The notes: generated by a model not told the origin, from the letters alone. Shown: positions 1 to 10,464, counted from the stretch's first letter. The stretch: DNA of 64,000 bases from Tretioscincus oriximinensis (GCA_022410635.1 JAJVDF010000207.1:1448803-1512802); one strand, 5' to 3'. Made by a program: numbers and translations.

Positions 1-297
1 AAAATCTCAGGGAAATATATTAAATTAGATGATTACTATAAGAAGCACGTTAGGTCCCAGTCCTGATTCAAAGCCTAAAGTATCTTATGTACTCCTAATC
101 TATGAATCAATATAGACTCTTATTGCATAATCTTCCTCTTAGTATCTTTATTAACTTGGTCAGAAATACTGCAGTGATATATCACCAAGAACCTAAAGTG
201 CTTTCTATAATAAGCACTTGTCATTGTGTAGAAAAGCAGACAGAAATACAACCAAGGCCCATAAAACAGGAAACAACAATTCTGCCAGGCAGTAGGA
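1..297. other. Intergenic sequence, partly repeat-like
   Basis: AT-rich, non-coding. The part near 205-260 (the AAGCACTTGTCATTGTG segment) resembles the end of the dispersed repeat seen at 10,470-10,700 and 29,050-29,300. I see no gene. Confidence 0.4.
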
Positions 298-600
298 ATA
301 CAGGAAACTGGCTGCCCAGCAAGGGGGCTTGTAGGACTTGGAAACTGACAAGANAAAGGTAAGTGGCATGACCTTTGGTAGACACGTCTACTTCTTCAGA
401 CATATCTTCTTTACATAGTGTCTACGAAAGCTCAAGCCACTTACCTTTCTCCTTTGTCGTCTCCTGCACACAAGTCTGTTCCTGACATTGGTCCCGTAGC
501 ATCTGAAGTAGACATATCTACGAAAGCTCATGGCACTTATCTTTCTCCTGTCAGTCTCCAAGTGCTACAAGCCACCTTGCTGGACAGCCAGCTTCCTTTT
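298..600. repeat. Inverted pair of an unclassified GAAGAAG...ACGAAAGC repeat
   Basis: Positions about 300-403 are the reverse complement of about 497-597 at roughly 80% identity; a third partial unit in the second orientation lies at 405-465. The unit has a GAAG(AAG)TAGAC block followed by ACGAAAGCTCA, then a segment ending GCAAGGTGGCTTG when read on the minus strand. The same unit occurs at 46,433-46,535. It may be the terminal part of a Penelope-like element, whose ends share a GAAGAAG...CGAAA layout, but this is uncertain. Confidence 0.5.
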
Positions 601-1119
601 TCTCTCAGCAAAAGCCATGGTAGTGAGATGAGTGCTTCTCTTGTTTTCCCCAAATGTATGAACATGTGCAATGAGAGCTGCCCTATCTGCCCTGACAATG
701 AAACATTTCCTTTCAGAGCAGGACTCATAGAAGCATGGTGGATGGCTCTCACCATCTCCCATAGCAACTATAAAACCACACCAAGATTGATGAAGCAGAT
801 AAAGAACATGAAGGGTTAACAGAAAGGAAAAGGGAAAAAGACAGTAGGATTGGGTGTCTACAAGATGGAAGCATGAATACTCAAGCTTTTATACCCCCAT
901 AATGGCCAACTACTGCTCTCTTTCACTGGTCATTCTCTGATTATGGCAAGTTCACACCCAATCACGAACTACCTTCATACAAGTTGTTCTTATTACAAAT
1001 AGAGCNAGTTAATCACTGAATTGACCTTTCATCATTCATCCCTTTGGTTGTTATTTTTTGTCTTGTTGCAAACCCCCTTAACCAGGCTATAGAACTACCT
1101 TCTGCCTTGTGTTCTACAC

Positions 1120-1300
1120 TAGAAGAAGAAGAAGAACCGGGTTCTTATACCCTGCTTTCCTCACCTTTCAAAGGGACTCAAAGCGGCTTACAAGGATATA
1201 TTTTGCCCGAAGGCAAAATATATCTGGTGGTTCCCATGTATCTACTTGCAGTCAGTTGCAATTTCTTGCAATTCATGCTTTCGAATAGCTGAGTGTCTCT
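1120..1300 (-). mobile_element. tRNA-derived SINE (family 1), 3' part
   Basis: Reverse complement of the 3' half of the SINE at 11,210-11,510. It includes the TTGCAATTTCTTGCAATTCA block and the GGGTATAAGAACCC end, with a (GAA)n tail at 1123-1136. It is truncated before the promoter boxes. Confidence 0.65.
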
Positions 1301-1455
1301 CGATTATGCAGCCGACATCTAACAGTTCTCTCACTTAATGCCACTCTCACGATTGATTGATCATTGGAAATTCAACATCCATGCTCTATTTCTCACAGCA
1401 GGAAAGCTTATTCCCTCCAGAGGAAGGATGTAGTAGCCCCCCCTCCCCCCAAGAG

Positions 1456-1785
1456 GTAAAGTGCATAAAATCATGCATGAGATGGATAAGATGAATCAAG
1501 AAAAAAAAATTGTCTTATCACATGACACTAGGTCCAGGGGGCATTCCTTGAAAGTAATAGGCAGAAGAGTGAGAACAGAAAAGGAAAATATTTTTCACCT
1601 GTGGAATTTACTTCCAGAAGAGGTGGTGGTAATTAGCAGCCTGGATAGCTTTAAGACAGGATTAGACAAATTCATGGATGCCAAGGGTATAGGTGCTAGA
1701 ATGGATCTTTTGATGCTGCCTCCAGGTTGGAACAACAGGCAGGATTCCCGAAACACCATTTGCAGGAAGAAAAGGTGAAGATTTT
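1456..1785 (+). mobile_element. CR1-like LINE fragment (subfamily A), ORF2 C-terminus
   Basis: The translation shows the CR1 reverse-transcriptase C-terminal signature KIMHEMDKMNQEK...RGHSLKV and LWNLLPEEVVV...SFKTGLDKFMD. It is degenerate and 5' truncated. It abuts a minus-strand CR1 of another subfamily at about 1786. Confidence 0.75.
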
Positions 1786-2590
1786 GCCATAGAATCCTAG
1801 AATTGGAAGGAACCTCCAAGGCCATTGAGTCAAAACCCCTGCTCAATGCAGGATTCACTAAACCATCCCAGACAGATGACTGTCCAGCTCCTGTGTGAAG
1901 ACTTCCAGCGAATGCGAACTCACTAACTCCTGTGGCAAACTGTTCCACTGGTTTATCACCCTGACTGTTAGAAAGTTTTTTCTGATATCTAATCTAAATC
2001 TACTCCCTTGCAGTTTCATCCCATTGTTTCTAGTCCTTCCATGTACCAACGAGAACAATGCTGATTCTGCTCTGGGACAGCCCTTCAGATATTTGTAGAC
2101 CGCTATCAAGTCTCCTCTCAGTCTTTTCTTTTGCAGACTAAATAAATATCCTTAGATCCTTTAACCGTTTCTCAAAGGGCATCCTTTTTAAATTGAGGTC
2201 CCCAGAATAGAATACAGTCTAAGTGTGGTTTTAGCAAAGTACTGTAGAGAGGAATAATTCCTTCACATGATTGAGAGTCTTATACATCCCAGGATTGTGT
2301 TTGCCTTTTTTGCAACTGCTTCACACTTTTGACTCATGCTTAGGCTGCGCTCTAACAATACACCCAGGTCCTTTTCTCCTGTGCTACTGCTCAGACATAT
2401 TCCTCCAATTCTATATGTGCTGTTTTTTTTGCCCAGCATTTCTCTCTATTAAATACCATACTGTTAGTTTCAGCCCATTATTCCAGCTTATCTAGTTCTC
2501 TATACTGTTTAGTATTAGCAACACCTCCTAACTTTGTGTCATCAGCAAATTTGATAGGTTTTCCAGCAGTTCCCTCATGTAGGTCATAGG
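1786..2590 (-). mobile_element. CR1 LINE fragment (subfamily B) with 3' end
   Basis: On the minus strand the translation reads DLIAVYKYLKG-type sequence (IAVYKYLKGCPRAESALFS) and VINQWNSLPQELV, typical of the CR1 ORF2 end. The 3' terminus at about 1786-1800 carries the GATTCTAT-type CR1 end. Stops and frameshifts are present towards 2100-2590. Confidence 0.8.
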
Positions 2591-2712
2591 GGCCCAGGCT
2601 CTTCTGCTTGAGGCTGCCCAGGTGCAATTGGTGGGCCCCTGTGTGAGGCAGAAGGCTGGACTAGATGGGCCCCATTCAGCAGGGCTCCTCTTAGGTTCTT
2701 GTGTTATGGCTC
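2591..2712 (+). mobile_element. CR1 subfamily A 3' tail
   Basis: This short stretch matches the 3' untranslated tail seen at 9262-9412 and 42,090-42,202 (GGCTGCCCAGGTGCA...GGTGGGCC...CTGGACTAGATGGGCC) and ends near a TTCTTGTGTTATG run, the variant of the TTCTTATG tail. Confidence 0.65.
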
Positions 2713-3066
2713 CTTCTCCAACTTTTAGATCTACATTGGAAGAAAGAGACGTTAATTCTTTCTAGATACTAAGAAAATGGAGGCCATGCCGTTAAGGAAA
2801 GCGCTTTCTGCACAAGACTTTATTTGCATTAAAATTTATCTTGGAATCGTGAGACTGCCCATTATCCCTGCCTATAGTCAAGGGATGAGACGTGAGGTCA
2901 GTTAAAAAGCCTGATTTCCAGATGTAATGAAACAAGGGGCGGGCTCTCTGCTCTCCACCAATCCCCGCCTTTTATTCATCCTAAACTGCCTGCCAATCAT
3001 CGTAGAGACACTCCCTGGGGGCGGGGTTAATCCATTGCCGCGGCGGATGTGTGAGGAAGCGCCGTT

Positions 3067-3080
3067 GTTGTCATGGCGAC
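3067..3080 (+). promoter_or_regulatory. BBS10: RFX X-box-like motif overlapping the start codon
   Basis: The 14-mer GTTGTCATGGCGAC is an inverted repeat with a 2-bp centre. It fits the X-box pattern RYYNYY-N(1-3)-RRNRAC at every position and matches the symmetric consensus GTTGCCATGGCAAC at 12 of 14 bases. The central AT-G is the BBS10 start codon. RFX factors (DAF-19 in worms) are known activators of ciliary and BBS genes through such sites. Binding here is inferred from sequence only. Confidence 0.6.
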
Positions 3081-3263
3081 CACGACCCCGGTGCACGTGG
3101 GGCGCCTAGCCCAGGAGGCCTCAGCCCTGGCAGGGGTCGTGCGGGGCTCCTTGGGGCCCAGGGGAGGCCAGGTCCTCCTCACCCGTCCCAATGGCGAAGG
3201 GCTCCTGTCGCGGGACGGGCGGCGGGTCCTGGAGGCCTTGCGTGTGGAGTCGCCCACGGCCAG
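3073..3263 (+). CDS. BBS10: BBS10 exon 1 (chaperonin-like N-terminus)
   Basis: This exon encodes residues 1-63 and two bases of codon 64. BBS10 belongs to the vertebrate group II chaperonin-like proteins (with MKKS and BBS12) that help assemble the BBSome, the coat that moves cargo in cilia. The translation has LGPRG (residues 27-31), matching the chaperonin LGPxG nucleotide-phosphate loop, and LLSRDG (44-49), the counterpart of the chaperonin ItNDG segment, followed by a helix with LEAL. The ATG is in strong context (G at -3 and +4). The exon ends at a clear donor, AG|GTAAAC (3262-3269). If read through, an in-frame stop follows immediately at 3265-3267, so splicing is required. Joining to 13624 restores an arginine codon (AG+G) and gives the conserved run into the exon 2 GDGAK motif. 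Antisense open frames over this exon are composition artefacts. Confidence 0.92.
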
Positions 3264-3301
3264 GTAAACACGGCGGCCTGTTGGGCGGGGCGGCGGCAAT
3301 T

Positions 3302-3369
3302 GGGTGCGGGCGGGGGTCGGGCGGGGGTCTCAGGGAAATAGAAGATGAAGCAGCAGCAGCAGCAGCAGC
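3302..3369 (+). repeat. G-quadruplex-type G tract and short AGC repeat in intron 1
   Basis: Four or more runs of at least three G with 1-3 base loops occur at 3302-3327, about 40 bp past the BBS10 splice donor. They are followed by an (AGC)7 tract at 3349-3369. Both lie in the CpG island. Confidence 0.7.
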
Positions 3370-4269
3370 TCCCCTGAGTAGTATTCCAGGAGGCTCTGCC
3401 CATCGACCCTGACTCGACCAGGGGCTTCGTGCCCCCCAATAAGATCCTTGCGCCCGCCCAGTGTCACCCCTGAACCATCTTCGTCGCCATCGACTTCGCT
3501 TGGAATCCTGCGCCGCCCCTGTCGCCCGCTTGCCCGGCCTCGTGCGACCTCAAGGNGTTCTCCATGGGGAGCCTTGGATCTGCCTCCCGAGCTAGAAGCC
3601 TGGTTTGCCAGGCGGAGGCTAGAAGAGGATTAAGGGCTTTTGTCTCGAATATGACAGCTGCAGAGTTCGGGGTTTTCCCCCAATTCGCCTGGAGCAACAG
3701 CAGCCCCCGCTTCACAGCAGTAGCCCCAGCAGTTGCACGCCGGCGATCCTCTGCCTTCTGCCCGTCGAGGTGGGCCTGCGTTGCAGGATGTAGTTCCTCA
3801 TTGTTCTGGCAGCCTACAGCCGCTTCAGGCAGGCAGGGAGGGGAAATCCTTTTCCCCCGGGCACGGCTTGACTTTCCTTCTCTTCTCTCCCGCCCCCCCC
3901 CCCCTTCTAATCTGGTCTGGCGTGAGGGAAGGTGGGGGCGGCAGTTACGCTTGGCCCAGAGAGCCGATCAGCNGTGCGCGCATGTGTGTGCCATTTAAAG
4001 TGCGGCCAGGAATTTCTTTTCCCGCCTTTTTTCCTCAGTATCATTTTGGACTCCGTCTGCCCCACGCATGCTGAAAGCTTCTACGCGGAGGCCTGTTGCC
4101 TTCTCCTCTCTCCCTCTAATGTTCAATTGCCAACATCTCTTCCACTCCTAAGGCCAATGCCTCAGAGTCAGGTCCTAGTGCCCCTCTCTGACAGATCCTA
4201 ACTGGGCTCACTTCACCTCCTCTNTAGTAGGCAGCATTCTGCAGTTCTGTGAATAGCATTTGGATGCTC

Positions 4270-5640
4270 TTCAGCCTGCCCACCTTCTGCCACTTCAGAC
4301 CCCTGTACTTCCAGTGCCTTCTCCATCTGGGGCCCTTCCTTCTCAACCAACCCATGTTTCTCGTAGGCTTCTGCCAAGACAAATAAGCCTAAGGGGAAGA
4401 AGGCTAAGAGCTCTGGGCCTGCAGACACTGCTGTCTTACCAGTTCTCTTTCAACCTGCTGCTCCTCAAACAGCTAGTTCTTCAGAACTAGCCTCTCCTTC
4501 TCGGTGCAGTCACCATTCTTTGTCCCATTCTTCTGCAAGAGAGGACTCTGTAGGTGACTCTGATCATCCACTGTCTGATGGCCCCGCCTCAGAAGAGGGG
4601 AACGATTCCTCTTCAGATTCAGGATCTTTAGGTTCGGATGTGGAAACTACTACATCAAAGTCCAGTCTTTTTCCTCCAGATGATTCTTCTGATTATTTAT
4701 TGTCTCTCATCATGACTACCTTGGAAATTTCTTCTGACGCTCCAATTACTGATGCTCAATCAGCCCAAACCAAGGCTTTACTGCTTCCTTCTCCACAGTC
4801 TTCCACTGGTTTCCAGGTTCTTGATTTTTTACGATAGATACAGAAGGAATGGGACATTCCTTATAATTCTTCCAAATTGCCCTATTCGGCTAAGAGGTGG
4901 TTTGCTCCTCAGTCCAAGGACAAAGGCTTCTAGGAAGTTCCAGTCAGTAATGTGCCTATAGCTAATCTAGCTGTTCAGGCCATTGCTCCTGATGAAGGGA
5001 AAGCCGCCTTAAAAGCCCAANAGGACAGGAGGCCCTTCACAGAGCCTTCACAGCAGTCTCTCTCAATCTTCGCATTTCTACAGACATCATCCTCTTCACC
5101 TGTGCTGACTGAAATAAGCAGGCAAGATCCTAGCTGAGGGCAGTCTTTCTTCATCATCTTGACCTGACTTCAAGAACATTGAGAAACTCCTGGCACTCAT
5201 AGCAAACTGCTCACTGCATTCAATCACCCTTTCAGCTAGAGCAGCTGGGGCTTCATTATCAGCGCACCGCACCTTGTGATTGAAGCATTGGCAGATGGTT
5301 GCTAAATCTAACAATGCAATCTCAGTCAACCCTTTTAAGGGTCACAAGTTCTTTTGAGAGGATGCTCTTAAAGGTGGTTTGGTTTAAACCAAAAACCATA
5401 AGTCTGCTCCATCTCTTCAGTTTTCTTCCACCTCCTTCAAACGTTGGGATCATAAATCCCCTCGCTGCTAGTCCTCCATCTCCCGTTCCTTTACCAAGTC
5501 GTAGCATTATTCCTTTTGTGCCAAGGAATCTCAAGGGAAACCGCTCTGGGCTAGAGAAAGGAAACCTTACTACTCTCCAGCCAAGCAATCCTCCACTTCC
5601 CGCCCCAAGCAATGCCATTAGGCGGCTGTGGTGTGTGGGG
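4270..5640 (+). pseudogene. DIRS gag-like remnant
   Basis: Several frame-broken pieces. The longest clean one (4520-4837) is rich in Ser, Asp and Pro, as in the N-terminal ORF of vertebrate DIRS elements; it starts in a Lys/Pro-rich run near 4375. No catalytic domain is expected here. Assignment rests on position upstream of the RT and on composition. Confidence 0.55.
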
Positions 5641-6880
5641 GACAAGTTAAGACATTTCACCGACATTTGGAAATAAGATGTGAAAGATGTTTGGATGTTG
5701 AGGGTATTTTCTGAGGGATATTCCTTGGCGTTTGGCCAGGAAACTCAGAAAGANGTTTGTTAGTTTCCCTCCTTCCCGCAGCCTGGATAAAAGGAAGCTA
5801 TCCATTAGACATTGGGTCTCAGTTTCAGAAAAATACAAGAGCACCTACTCTATATTTTTGAGGTCCCAAAGTGTGGGGTTAATTAGAGGTCTATCCTGGA
5901 TCTCAAATCCATCATCAAGACTCTTGAATCAAATTCAAGATGGAGACCTTGGCCTCAATCAGAGTGATATGTCTTCCAGGCNCGTGGATGTGCTCTCTGG
6001 ATCTTCCAGAGGCTTATCTTCATGTTCCATTAGCNTTGGTTTCTAGGAAGCACCTCAGGTTTTGTGTTGGCTCCTCCCACTTCCAGTTTAGAGCCCTCTG
6101 ATTTGGGTCTTCTCCAACTGGAGAATACCAGAGTGGGTGGTGTCGAGTGCTATGCCTACCTGGATGNTCCTTATCCAAGAGCCAAACCCATCATAATTTT
6201 GACTCAGTAATTCAGTCTGAGTCTCAAGGATTCCTTTTTTTGATAAGAGTTCAAATCTATCCAGGCCAATCTATCCAGCATCTGGGGACATGGATAAAGT
6301 CTATGGCTTTTACCTTTGCTCCTTCTCAGGAACTTCTTAGCCGGGTGTCAACAGCTACCCTGGTCCTTGAGGAACATTCCTTCTCTGTCTCATCCTTGTT
6401 GGATAGGTTGTTCTCGGTCTGTGTTTCTCCCTGGGTTCATATTCATGCCTGGCTGCTCCAAAGGTTCCTGCTTCCATACCCTCACCTGGTTGCCATTAAC
6501 TCCTCTCTCCACCTCCAGCTGCCTCTGGCCGTGANGAAGCCTCTGGAGTGGTGGACAATTTTCTGGCAATTTCCTTTCTGGAATTCCTGTTTCCTCCATG
6601 CTCACCACAAGTGCTAGTCTGGAAGGCTGGGATACTCATTCTCAGTCCCTCGCAGTCCAGGGAATTTGGTTGGCCAAGGAAAAATATCATTCCATCAACT
6701 GGGTGGAACTGAAGACCATCTTTTTGGTTCTACAGCACTTTCAGACCTTCTTCCGCAGTGAGCACGCTCTGATTGTGACTGATAATTCCATGTCCAAGGC
6801 TAAGATTAACAGGCAAAGTGGCGTGAAATCTCAATCCCTCATGTCATTTTCCTTGCAGTTTTTTTCCTTGGGCTGAACCT
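5640..6880 (+). pseudogene. DIRS reverse transcriptase / RNase H remnant
   Basis: RT motif blocks are readable across shifting frames: DLPEAYLHVPLA near 5999-6035, LRFCVGSSHFQF near 6050, and the catalytic YLDx near 6160 (second Asp masked by N at 6167). RNase H follows from about 6600, with a plausible Asp in DNSM (6781-6790) and KAKINRQ after it. Frameshifts and stops in between make it non-functional. Confidence 0.75.
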
Positions 6881-7269
6881 AGGCTGATCTCCTTGTTGGC
6901 TCTTCACATTAAAGGAACTGTAGCACATGTTCTCAGTCATTGGCTATTGTCATCCTTGGACTGGTCTGTTAACCCTGCTATTTTTTCCTTCAGATCATGG
7001 ACATCTGGGGGTATCCACTGATGGACCTCTTTGCATCAACTTGGATCTTCAAGGTCTCTCAGTATCTTTCAATTCACAGAGGGATGCATTGTCCTTCTCA
7101 TGCCCCAGGAATCTCCTGTATGCATTTCCCCCCTCATGGAGTTCCTCNGGAAGGTGGAGAGAGAGTGAGCACAGGTCATTGTAATAGCCCCATTCTGGCC
7201 CCGCATGCTGTGGTTTCCCCTCCTTCAATCCCCGTCAAAAAATCTCCCGTGGTTCCTTCCTCCATGACT

Positions 7270-9240
7270 TGATCTTCTCTTTCAGCAAAAAGAATACCGT
7301 CCCAACCTGGGATGGCTCAACTTAGCTGTTTGGAGGCACAACGCTTGAAGCTCCGTGCAATAGGTCTCCCCAAGGCTGTGGTAGAAACTATTCTATAGGA
7401 TAAGCGTCCATCCACTTACAGGATTTATAACATTTTTAATTTATTCTTGTTACGATGATCATGGACCGCCCCTTGATATGGTGCAGATAAGGGCGTTAAA
7501 TCCAACAATTGGATGGGAGAACAAGCAGTCCATAGTTATATAAATAATACACTAGTAAGAGCAAGCNTGGCAATTCGGAAAGGGGAATTTGAAATAATTA
7601 TGGAGGGTAGAATAAAAAGGACACCACACCTCATTGGAGACATATATAATCTTTTATTGAAATTAAAATAAGTGGCACGACGACACCTCACTTAGTATGG
7701 TGGAATGGCAGAGATGGGTCCAAGTGTGCAAGATGTCAAATAATTTAAAAATCAGACAATTAAATATGAAACTAATGGCTAGATGGTATAAGACCCCCAT
7801 CCAACTTGCACATATTGGAGGGACTTCGCCGTCATGCTGGCATGGGTGTGATGCTAAGGGGACCTGTATTCATATGTGGTATTTCTGTCCTCAGGTTCAA
7901 AAATTTTGGTGAGAAGTGGCAGGGGAGGTGAACTATAGTATACTAAATATAGATATTCCTTTATCTAAATAGCATTTGATTATGAATGATACATCTAGAC
8001 TAAATCTACACTATCATCAGGAATATGTTTTGCATAAAAGTATTTTGGCAGCCCAATTGACTATTGCTCGTGGATGGAAAAACAAAGGAAAATGGTCTAA
8101 ACATCTCTGGTTAGATTATCTAATCAGATTTTTCATCTATGATGCTTTTCTGTACAGAAGGTTNTGTTTACAAGGAATACAGGTAAATAAGTTGTGGCAG
8201 GATAACTGGCAGGAAGTTATATCGATTGGTGTAAACAGCAAGAGATATCCTTTGTTTTGTACTGTATTAAGTTTGCTCTCCATATTGCACTATGTATAAG
8301 GCAATTCCGTTGCTATTTTCATTATTGTTTGATGGTTGTCCAAGGGGAGCGGGGTGGGAAGGGGAGGGGGGAATTTGTATATGGTATGCTGTGTACATAT
8401 ATTTCAATATATATATAAAACAGGATTTATAACATTACATGGAGCGCTTTTTTGCCATTGGGCCTAATCGGAGAGGATTTCCCCATTGCAAGCTTCTATC
8501 GAGCAGGTCCTTTCCTTCAGATGGTAGCTTCTTCAGGTCTGAGACCTAACACTCTGAAGTGTGAGATCAGCACTCTCATTTCAGTTCTAGACTGTTCAGG
8601 AGACAGTTCNTTGGCTCAAACCCCCACATTAAACGTTTGGTCAAGGCTGTCAAGCAATTTTCTCCCCTTATGGTCCATAGGTTTCCCTCTTGGAACCCCA
8701 ATAAAGTTCTGAAGGCCCTTACTCTTTCTCCTTTTGATGAGATTCCATTTCAGCTCCTTANATATAAAGTAACCTTCCTCGTAGCTATAACATCCCGCTG
8801 CCGGGTGTTCTGTCTCACGACATTATCTATGGATAATTACTGCTTGAGATCCCCTCCTCAGTCAGTCATCTTGTGGACTGATCCTTTGTTTCATCCTAAG
8901 GTAGACATCTTCTTTCACAGAGATCTAGAGCTCTACTTGCCCTTGTTTTGTCCAAAACTCAAACATCTTTTGGAACTATCTTAAGAGGACCTTAACTTTC
9001 AAAAAATGCAGCTCCCTCTTCTTACTTTNTCAGTTCATTAAACAAGGCCAGAAGGCTTCTAGTGCTACCTTTGCCTCCTGACTGGTGGCTTGCATCACTA
9101 GGGCGTATCAAGAGTCATACATATCTCTTCCAGGAAAGTGATGGACTCATTTTACACCTTTAAGGTTCATTGAAGAAATCTAGGGCAGCAACCTGGCGCA
9201 TTCTCTCTACTTTCTCCAGACATTACAAACTGGACATCTT
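7270..9240 (+). pseudogene. DIRS tyrosine recombinase remnant split by an L1
   Basis: The recombinase reading frame runs to 7434, is interrupted by L1 sequence, and resumes in register at 8437 once one copy of the 17-bp target duplication is removed. Downstream segments resemble DIRS YR sequence up to the C-terminal RHYKLD block at about 9210-9227. The catalytic Arg region (TSRCR) is degenerate, and stops occur near 7396 and 9077. Confidence 0.75.
7435..8419 (+). mobile_element. 5'-truncated L1 LINE inserted in the DIRS element
   Basis: The translation near 7740-7912 gives the L1 ORF2 C-terminal Cys/His region (MARWYKTPIQLAHI..., CWHGCDAKGTCIHMWYFCP). The insertion ends in an AT-rich tail (TATATATAAAA) and is bounded by a perfect 17-bp duplication, ACAGGATTTATAACATT, at 7418-7434 and 8420-8436. 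A G-rich 3' UTR (near 8345-8370) is typical of this L1 lineage. Confidence 0.9.
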
Positions 9241-9261
9241 CCTTTCAAAGGATACTTCAAA

Positions 9262-9412
9262 TGGCAGAATGAAGTCGGTGCACATTTTGAACAGGTGCAT
9301 ATTTTGCTTTCTTCTGTTTGGACTGCCCAGGTGCATCTGCTGGGCCTCTGTGTGACACAGAATGCTGGACTTGATGGGCTGTGGCCTGATCCAGTATGGC
9401 TCTTATGTTCTT
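9262..9412 (+). mobile_element. CR1 subfamily A 3' tail inside the DIRS element
   Basis: Contains the tail block GCCCAGGTGCATCTG...GGCCTGATCCAGTATGGCTC and ends in CTTATGTTCTTAT. It sits between the recombinase end and the terminal repeats of the DIRS element. Confidence 0.75.
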
Positions 9413-9483
9413 ATCCTTCAGAAAAGTGGTGGATACGGCTTCTTCCTAGACCCCTCCCATTGCGAGTTAGCTTTGCTACATCC

Positions 9484-10120
9484 CACCCAGCATTCCTCCC
9501 AGAATACTACTCAGAAGAAAGGGGAGTTGGTTAGCCCGTGAAGGGTCTTTCTCTGAGTATATGGAGGGAGGGCTCTTTCTCTGAGTATATGGAGGGAGGA
9601 ATGCGGCCCTCCCTTGTCTAGGGAGGAGTGGCATACTATATAGTGGGTTTTGATAAGGGGAGGCTTTTCTGTCGGGAAGGTTTAGTTGGTTATGTTGGAT
9701 GGGTTCCTCATTCTCGTATCTTACCTTCCAGTGTGTTTTCTTCTCGTTCACAGGTTCTGTTTGAGTGGGTGACTCCCATAACAGCCTGTATATATAGAAA
9801 TGTTCCTGATGAATTTTTCTCTTTGTTTTCAGTTCAAGATGTTTTTGCAGTTGGATTGTTCCCGTTATTCTTCTTGAGGTTTGAAGTTGGAATTTTGATT
9901 TTATCAATAAAACATTCCTGGTCTTCAAGCTCGTCTTCTGGTTCCTGGTATGATACTGGAGTGACNTTGGGCGCAAATATCTTATTTGAAGGCCTGTAGC
10001 CCCTTGTCAAATCAGGGTCAATGGNTGGAGCCTCAACCCATCCAGCACTCCTCCCTCCATGTACTCAGANAAAGAGCCCTTCATGGGCTAACCAATTCCC
10101 CTCTCTGAAGAACTCAGGAT
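9484..10120. repeat. DIRS terminal inverted and tandem repeats
   Basis: Positions about 9502-9605 match the reverse complement of about 10,037-10,118, both carrying GGTTAGCCC(G/A)TGAAGGG and a GGAGGGAGGA(A/G)TG block. Inside the left arm a 29-bp unit with CTCTGAGTATATGGAGGGAG is present twice (9546-9602). Inverted termini and internal complementary regions are characteristic of DIRS elements. Confidence 0.7.
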
Positions 10121-10437
10121 TCGGATATAGTGTAGTTGAAAACAACAGCAGCCACTTTCAGCCTTATAAACTAAGCATGATGGGAGTTTTGTACTAAAAG
10201 AGGAAGGATGCTTCCACCACGCCTTCCCAAAACAAAATAGGAAATTTGTTCATGGAGACACATTCTGCTCAAATTCCTCTTATACTCTAAATGACAAATT
10301 GAAAATTAACTGTGCAGTGGTTGCCAAATTACAGTTTCCAAAACCACTAAACCTGGTAGTGCTCTTGACTACCAGCCACATTCCTGCTAGCAGAAAAAAT
10401 GTTTTAGGACTGGGCACAGATTGGCTAAAGATATTTT

Positions 10438-10460
10438 CCCCCCTCCCCCCCCCCCCCCAG
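10438..10460 (+). repeat. Poly-C tract
   Basis: A run of about 20 C (one T interruption) in intron 1. Similar C runs occur at 3891-3904 and 38,739-38,754. Confidence 0.9.
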
Positions 10461-10464
10461 GGCA

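Larger units (their letters stand above)
2930..3990. promoter_or_regulatory. BBS10: CpG-island promoter region of BBS10
   Basis: This stretch is far richer in G+C and CpG than the AT-rich surroundings and covers the first coding exon. Upstream of the start codon there are two CCAAT boxes, at 2958-2962 and 2993-2997 (35 bp apart, a spacing often seen for NF-Y pairs), and a GC box at 3017-3026. No TATA box is visible, so a dispersed TATA-less start is likely. The island continues about 700 bp into intron 1. A divergent transcript from the other strand is possible, but no coding exon is visible upstream. Confidence 0.75.
4080..10130 (+). mobile_element. DIRS-type tyrosine-recombinase retrotransposon, decayed
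   Basis: A plus-strand DIRS relic fills half of BBS10 intron 1. Order: a Ser-rich gag-like region (about 4270-5640); reverse transcriptase with LPEAYLHVP near 6000 and a YLD catalytic remnant near 6160; RNase H with INWVELKTIFLVLQHFQ and a TDNS active-site remnant at about 6600-6870; a tyrosine recombinase (about 7270-7434 and 8437-9240) with the degenerate arginine box TSRCR and the RHYKLD end. The terminal region (about 9420-10,130) contains inverted copies. Many stops, frameshifts and Ns show it is dead. It is interrupted by an L1 at 7435-8419 and a CR1 tail at 9262-9412. The left end is uncertain. Confidence 0.82.

Noticed and set aside
3027..3439. Antisense frames over BBS10 exon 1
   Set aside because: GC-rich composition keeps stops rare; no conserved domain or splice signals.
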